The notes under the pieces were generated by a model. It was given only the letters and a program-made list of their open reading frames with translations, had not been told where the DNA came from and did no database searches. A stretch of DNA of 64,000 nt from Diphasiastrum complanatum. Taxonomy: Eukaryota; Streptophyta; Lycopodiopsida; Lycopodiales; Lycopodiaceae. This document shows, in pieces, positions 59,641-64,000 of the stretch. The stretch's first letter is position 1; every line of letters starts with the position of its first letter. The translations under genes were made by a program, and so were the position numbers. The stretch lies in contig CM055109.1 in assembly GCA_029204225.1 (NCBI GenBank), forward strand, positions 30,031,422 through 30,095,421, written 5' to 3'.

Positions 59641-60023
59641 ATTTTGTGTTGTTGAAGCCCTTTGAGACCAGCCTCTTGATCTTCCTCTTGACCATCAGAG
59701 TTATTGAACAAACTTTGTTTTCTAGATCCATTTCTTTATTTTCCAACATGAAAACCATAAGGACCAATATACACTTGCATAGCATCATCTACGCAAGAAG
59801 ATTCTCCAAAACATGTGAGTAAAACAAAATGTGTCACTTCCACTTGCTTACCTTTCTCTTGATCATCAAAGATATCAAAGATATGAATATCTTTAGACCT
59901 GAACCTCTGGAAATACTCCCTCTCAAACATATAATCTAGATCCAACAAGATCTCATCAATGCTTGATCTCGAATTTCCACAAAGGTTAGTGAAAACAATG
60001 TCATTGGTGCCATCATAAATCAA
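59641..60023 (-). other. copia-11 segment shared with copia-4
   Basis: The minus strand has KGKQVEVTHFVLLTCFGESS (a worn form of the linker before RT), CVDDAMQV, and then NSDGQEEDQEAGLKGLQ. The last 170 bp match 22565-22735 of copia-4. Real RT motifs do not follow. Confidence 0.6.
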
Positions 60024-60041
60024 AAGATAGATTCCAAACTT

Positions 60042-61178
60042 TCAATCCAACATGAAGTAGAGTAGGTGAAGATGAGTATCAAACCTAATAAATCTAGCTT
60101 TCTTGAGTCCATAAGAAACCTCAATAAGATCACCAATGAGATCTCCCTTGCCTTGAAGAAATTGCCTTTCGATTTTCTCCATGTAGTCTTCTCCAACCAA
60201 CCTTTTGCCATCTTGATCATGAGTGACCAATTCACAATCATATAATCCTTTGAGTTGATGAAGAGATGTGAGATCCATGCCTTGGATCTTCCCAAGAACC
60301 AATCTTCCATTGCTCTTTCCTTCATAAGACTCCCTCTTAATGACTGCATCATAAGAAGTAGAAACCTCAAAAACATTAGAAGCCATGAAAAAAATGATTA
60401 GTACCTTCAACATAAGGATGATTGAAGTACTCTCTTTTTTCAAACAAGAACTTCTACTCAATGTTTCAGGTAATGACTCATATGATAATGTTTCTTCCTC
60501 ACTATCATTCACAATGTCATCATTCAAAGTACATCCTACTTTGAACTCTTCACATACTTCTCTTCTTCTTGACTTGTGACTATCTCCCTCAACAATTCTC
60601 TTGATAGAACTATTTGATCTACTCTCTTTATGAAGACATGTGACTCCATTTGCTGGAAAAATGACTTTCTTGGACTCATCACAAAAGAATGTAGAAGAAC
60701 CACCTCCTTCATGCATGCACCTAGCAACATCCTTTTTCATATGATCAAAGAAATCATTAGCAACAACCTTTTCCAAGAAAGAACCTTCACCTCCATTGAT
60801 GAAGTTAGCTCCTTCCTTACCTTTTGCATGCTTGCACTTTCCATGAAGAACCATTGAAACACCATCATTATCCTCAAAACTAGCCAAGTTAGGACAAAGA
60901 TGAACATTTCCAAGAAGCATATTAGATCTCAACCTAGATCTCGCATAAGGAAGCTTTTTAGACTTTGCATAAGATCCACCAATCTTATTGATGCTAAAAG
61001 GGAACTTTGGAAAGTTGAGACCAATCTCCTTTTCCATTCCATCCTTTTTGTTAGCCATAACAAAAGCATCAAGCTTGAAAAGTCTACTTTGTATATTGCC
61101 CCTAGCAACCAAGATTTTTTCCTTTGTAATGAAACAAGCATCACCACCAAATTTTACCATGTATCCTTTCTCTATCAT
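60042..61178 (-). other. copia-11 open frame: protease end fused to non-Pol sequence
   Basis: A 378-codon open frame. Residues 1-45 (MIEKGYMVKFGGDACFITKE...RLFKLDAFV) are the normal region between protease and integrase. About 60-85 (KSKKLPYARSRLRS) still resemble the integrase zinc region of copia-7. From about 90 to 330 there is no integrase: no HSD, DNGGEY or ERKNR block. Instead the text is Ser/Lys/Glu-rich with Gly patches (CMHEGGGSSTFFCDESKK, VNDSEEETLSYESLPETLS) and one hydrophobic stretch (SIILMLKVLIIFFMA). Near the end VSYGLKKARF recalls the RT block SLYGLKQAPR. That a 240-codon non-Pol insert stays open in an otherwise broken element is unusual. Host-sequence capture is possible but not shown. 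Confidence 0.6.
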
Positions 61179-61189
61179 TTGACCAACAC

Positions 61190-62311
61190 TTAGAAAATTC
61201 TTTGAAAGTGAAGAAATGTAAAGAACACCATCAAGTCTTGCTTTCCTATTAGTAGAGACACAAATATGAATTGAACCATACCTTCAATCACACACTCACC
61301 ACCATTGGCCATGTGAATTTCTTTCTTGGCTCCATCATAAGTGACCAAAGAAGTAAAGAACTCCTTGTGACTAGTCATGTGTGAACTAGCTCCACTATCA
61401 ATCCACCATGAATATTTGTCACCTTCACTTGATATTAGACTTGAAGAACACATCAAAAGAGAATTACCACCACCTAGATCCTCATCATTAGTAGTAAAGC
61501 TGATTTGCTTGCTACCTTCATCTCTTTGCTTCTTCGAACATTCATTTGCAAAATGCCCTTTGATTCTACAATAAAAGTATTTCAACTTAGACTTATCTTT
61601 CTTTTTGCCAAAAGAGGAAGTCTCACCTTGATCTTGACCTTTAGACCACTTGCCTTTGCCTTTGCCCTTGAACTTGCCTTTGATGAACATAGCCTCCTCT
61701 TCATAATGAGATGTTGATGTAGATCCACCTCCTCTTGATTGAAGCCTATACTCCTCCTTCACCAAGATCTCTTGCAAATCCACAATACTTATCAAAGTAT
61801 TTTGAATAGCAAAACTTTGAACAAGATTAGCATGATCATCCAACAAGCCATTAAGTATAACTTGAACAAGATCTACCTCCTTAATGCTTTCATCAATACA
61901 TGCTAACTCATCATTGAATGCTTTAATACTCAAAACAAAAGCATGAGTACTCTCTTTCTTCTTTTGCAAACTTTGAAAGATTTGGCTCCTAAGAGTAAGC
62001 ACTCTTGATGTAGACTTGGATTTATAAAGCTTCTTCAAAGCTTCCCAAGCCTCCAAAGATGATGTGCACTTACCAACTTCCTTAAGAAGCTCATTGGTAA
62101 CATTCGTCTTAATCATGTGTAGAGCCTTCTTTGCTCTCTTGTCATACCTCACTTGATCTTGAGGTGCTTGAGGCCTCTCCTCCACACCTGCAACAATCTC
62201 CATCAACTCATTCATATCCAATAAGGACTCCATCCTCACCTTCCAAGTAGAATAGTTGATTGAGGTAAGCCTATCAAAGCCTTCCAACATGAATCCACCA
62301 CTTGTAGCCAT
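61190..62311 (-). pseudogene. copia-11 gag and protease start
   Basis: A 373-codon frame from MATSGGFMLEGFDRLTSINY. The UBN2-type gag matches copia-7 and copia-4 (KRAKKALHMIKTNVTNELLK, EAWEALKKLYKSKSTSRVLT). The Gly/Lys run GKFKGKGKGKWSKGQ follows, then a zinc knuckle whose first cysteine is tyrosine (YFYCRIKGHFANEC), and the protease WWIDSGASSHMTSHKEFF with an intact active site. A frameshift at about 61280 throws the frame off before the protease end, which continues in the 378-codon frame downstream. The start matches copia-7 in both position and wording. Confidence 0.85.
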
Positions 62312-62910
62312 GTTGCAATGACTTGATCTTCATCTTTCAGCCTATTCCAATGCATAAAGCACTCTCTTGAATGTCAACAAATGAACTCAAGAAGAAATCA
62401 CAAAGATATAGAACCTCTCAAATCTCTTCTAGCACTTCTAACTAGAAAATCAACACATAGAATAGTGAAATCTTGATCAACCTATGATCTATCCTCAATC
62501 TAATGATTCTTGACACTTCCTAAGATTGAAACACACTCAAATGAGGTTCATTAACCTCAAAAACTAGAGATCCAACCAAAATTAGTGTTTTGACAAAATC
62601 ACAAAAAATTGAATATCTCAAATTCTACATGCAATTTCTAAAAACTTGATATATCATCTTGTAGCCTCCAATGAGACCTTCATAATGCACTAAAAATTGT
62701 CTAATTCTAGTAAACCAATTTTGAAATCAGAATTGATCAAGTATATAAACCTATATTGAGCTTTGACCTACAAAAGGTCAATTCTACACATGCAAAAATG
62801 CTGATTTTTTTAGTAGAGATCAATCTAGCATGCTCTAGCATTGGTAACTCCTCCAAATCCTTGATAAATGTGGCTGATCCTTTCATTACCTAAAACACAA
62901 TAGCTCGTCA
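62312..62910. other. copia-11 leader and damaged primer site
   Basis: Non-coding, alignable with the copia-4 leader. The primer site next to the LTR reads TGACGAGC on the minus strand, a shortened TGGTATCAGAGC. Confidence 0.6.
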
Positions 62911-63515
62911 TGTGAAGGATTTTAGATCATTCAAAATCCAAATCCATGTTCCTGATCTTTCGTTATAATAAGAAGCAAACCAACAGTCTTGCCAATGTAA
63001 AAAAAATCAGCATCTACATACAAAATGAGATGCAAACTCTAAGAGATACTGATCAAACATGAACCAAGACATAAAATATAGTTGTTGTCCGTACAATTAT
63101 AGTACCCTACTATATTTCAGACGTGTGGAACCGAAAATAGCACCAATGAGTAGTAGAACCCAAGGAGAACTATGTATAATGATGAAATGAGGGAGAGAAG
63201 AGAGAAGATATGTGTCTCCATGAGTTTCCTCCTTTTATAACAGGTCCAAACCCTATCTGGCCACTTGGTTTTCCCTCCAAAATGCTAACCCTACTATTTT
63301 TGGTTCTAGACTCAAAGTACCCAACATTCAAATTTGAATCTCTCTCAAACTCGACTACCAACTTTCCCACACTTTCAAAAAGTGTTTATTGAATGTATTT
63401 TAAACTAATATAGCTTCAAAAAATTTATCTCTAAGTCTAAAATGAGTTTTGGCCTCATATTGACAATTTACCAAAATATGACTAAACTAGGCTAAACTAG
63501 TTGAAATCTCTCACA
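62911..63515 (-). repeat. copia-11 5' LTR
   Basis: 605 bp from TGTGAAGGATTTTAG to AAATCTCTCACA, alignable with the copia-4 LTRs throughout. TATA-like TATAAAAGG on the minus strand at about 63232-63240. No partner LTR. Confidence 0.85.
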
Positions 63516-64000
63516 GAATCCACGTAGTGATCTGCTATGAGAGTGCATAGAGTGAGACCTAGCTGAGGATGAAGCCCTACATAAGTTAGAGGTTTCACTC
63601 TGGGACAATAGTGTCAAGATGATCAGAGACTTGATCGATCAGATTTGTTGCGGCTTGATACTAAAAAAATGTCGATCACTGTGGATCTCCCATCTGGAGG
63701 CTCTCCAAAAGGGAAAGCACCTCATAGTTGAGTCCAAAGCCATCTAAAGATGTGAAAAATATTAATAGAGTTTTGAAACGGGTGTGGCTTAGTGAAGAAA
63801 AGCCAACCACTAGCTCACCCTTTAACTCAAGCCCCTCTATAAGGCCAAAACATCTGAGTAGAAGGCCAAGAGTGATAAATGGGACATCAAGACCAAACTA
63901 ATGACCTCTCTCCAAGCAAAAGAAAAAATCCAGCAAGATGTTGTTGAAGAGTCCAAACTTGTGCATGATGAATACTTCAAGGACTATGAAATGGATGAAG
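63516..64000 (+). other. Unassigned plus-strand coding-like sequence
   Basis: Two plus-strand stretches look like coding text: EDEALHKLEVSLWDNSVKMI followed by RDLIDQICCGLILKK (about 63573-63746), and after several stops SDKWDIKTKLMTSLQAKEKI then QQDVVEESKLVHDEYFKDYE (about 63870 to the window end). The second is charged and probably helical. No family recognised. It runs off the window. Confidence 0.3.

Larger units (their letters stand above)
59641..63515 (-). mobile_element. copia-11: Ty1/copia relative of copia-4 carrying non-Pol sequence
   Basis: Minus strand: 5' LTR 62911-63515, mutated primer site, leader, gag with protease (61190-62311), then a 378-codon frame that leaves the Pol sequence after the pre-integrase region. 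RNase H, polypurine tract and 3' LTR were not found; homology fades near 59641. LTR, leader and gag all match copia-4. Confidence 0.75.

Overview
This window looks like nuclear DNA of a land plant with a large, repeat-rich genome. It is filled with Ty1/copia and Ty3/gypsy LTR retrotransposons of plant type: tRNA-Met and tRNA-Asp primer sites, UBN2-type gag, chromodomain integrases. They are nested in each other and mixed with long GA/GT/CA microsatellites, tRNA-derived retroposons and AT-rich filler. I found no intact host gene, no rRNA or functional tRNA gene, no CRISPR array and nothing prokaryotic. The species cannot be named from the sequence alone.

Layout. 1-4.3 kb: 5' part of a Ty3/gypsy element (partial LTR, tRNA-Asp primer site, a 1003-codon gag-protease frame, a cut-off reverse transcriptase) ending in a 41-bp fold-back. 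4.3-5.2 kb: 3' end of a chromovirus on the minus strand. 5.2-10.1 kb: an old minus-strand copia element (copia-1) without RT. 10.1-18.3 kb: copia-2, copia-3 and smaller copia pieces in both orientations. 18.3-26.3 kb: copia-4, whose left LTR is split by 2.8 kb of AT-rich DNA and whose RT is partly replaced by non-Pol sequence. 26.3-34.5 kb: the gag end and 5' LTR of copia-5, with copia-7 inserted in that LTR. Copia-7 is complete and nearly pristine: 655-bp LTRs with two differences, a 5-bp target duplication and one 1317-codon Gag-Pol. 35.4-41.3 kb: copia-8, the only full-length plus-strand element. It is also young, but its zinc knuckle and protease active site are deleted and a stop lies in RNase H. 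41.3-46 kb: a solo LTR, a 112-nt hairpin, microsatellites and gene-poor DNA. 46.2-49.3 kb: a decayed minus-strand coding sequence I cannot assign, with zinc-binding motifs, a W..YF.WL..D.K..F..W motif repeated three times, and a Tyr/Gln/Asn/His-rich tail. 50-51 kb: an A-rich simple region and an 84-bp tRNA-like retroposon with 17-bp target duplications. 52-59.6 kb: copia-9, chromovirus-2, an LTR and copia-10, all fragments. 59.6-63.5 kb: copia-11, a relative of copia-4 that also carries non-Pol sequence. 63.5-64 kb: an unassigned plus-strand coding-like stretch.

How it fits together. Only copia-7 looks able to supply all Gag-Pol functions. Copia-8, copia-4 and copia-11 carry related gag domains but lack protease, RT or integrase parts, so they would have depended on relatives to move. 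Target duplications and interruptions give a partial order: copia-5 predates copia-7, copia-4 predates the 2.8-kb insertion in its LTR, and the gypsy fold-back predates the chromovirus beside it. Most junctions lack target duplications, so deletion and recombination have shaped the region as much as insertion. LTR differences, inverted-repeat arms and boundaries were compared by eye.
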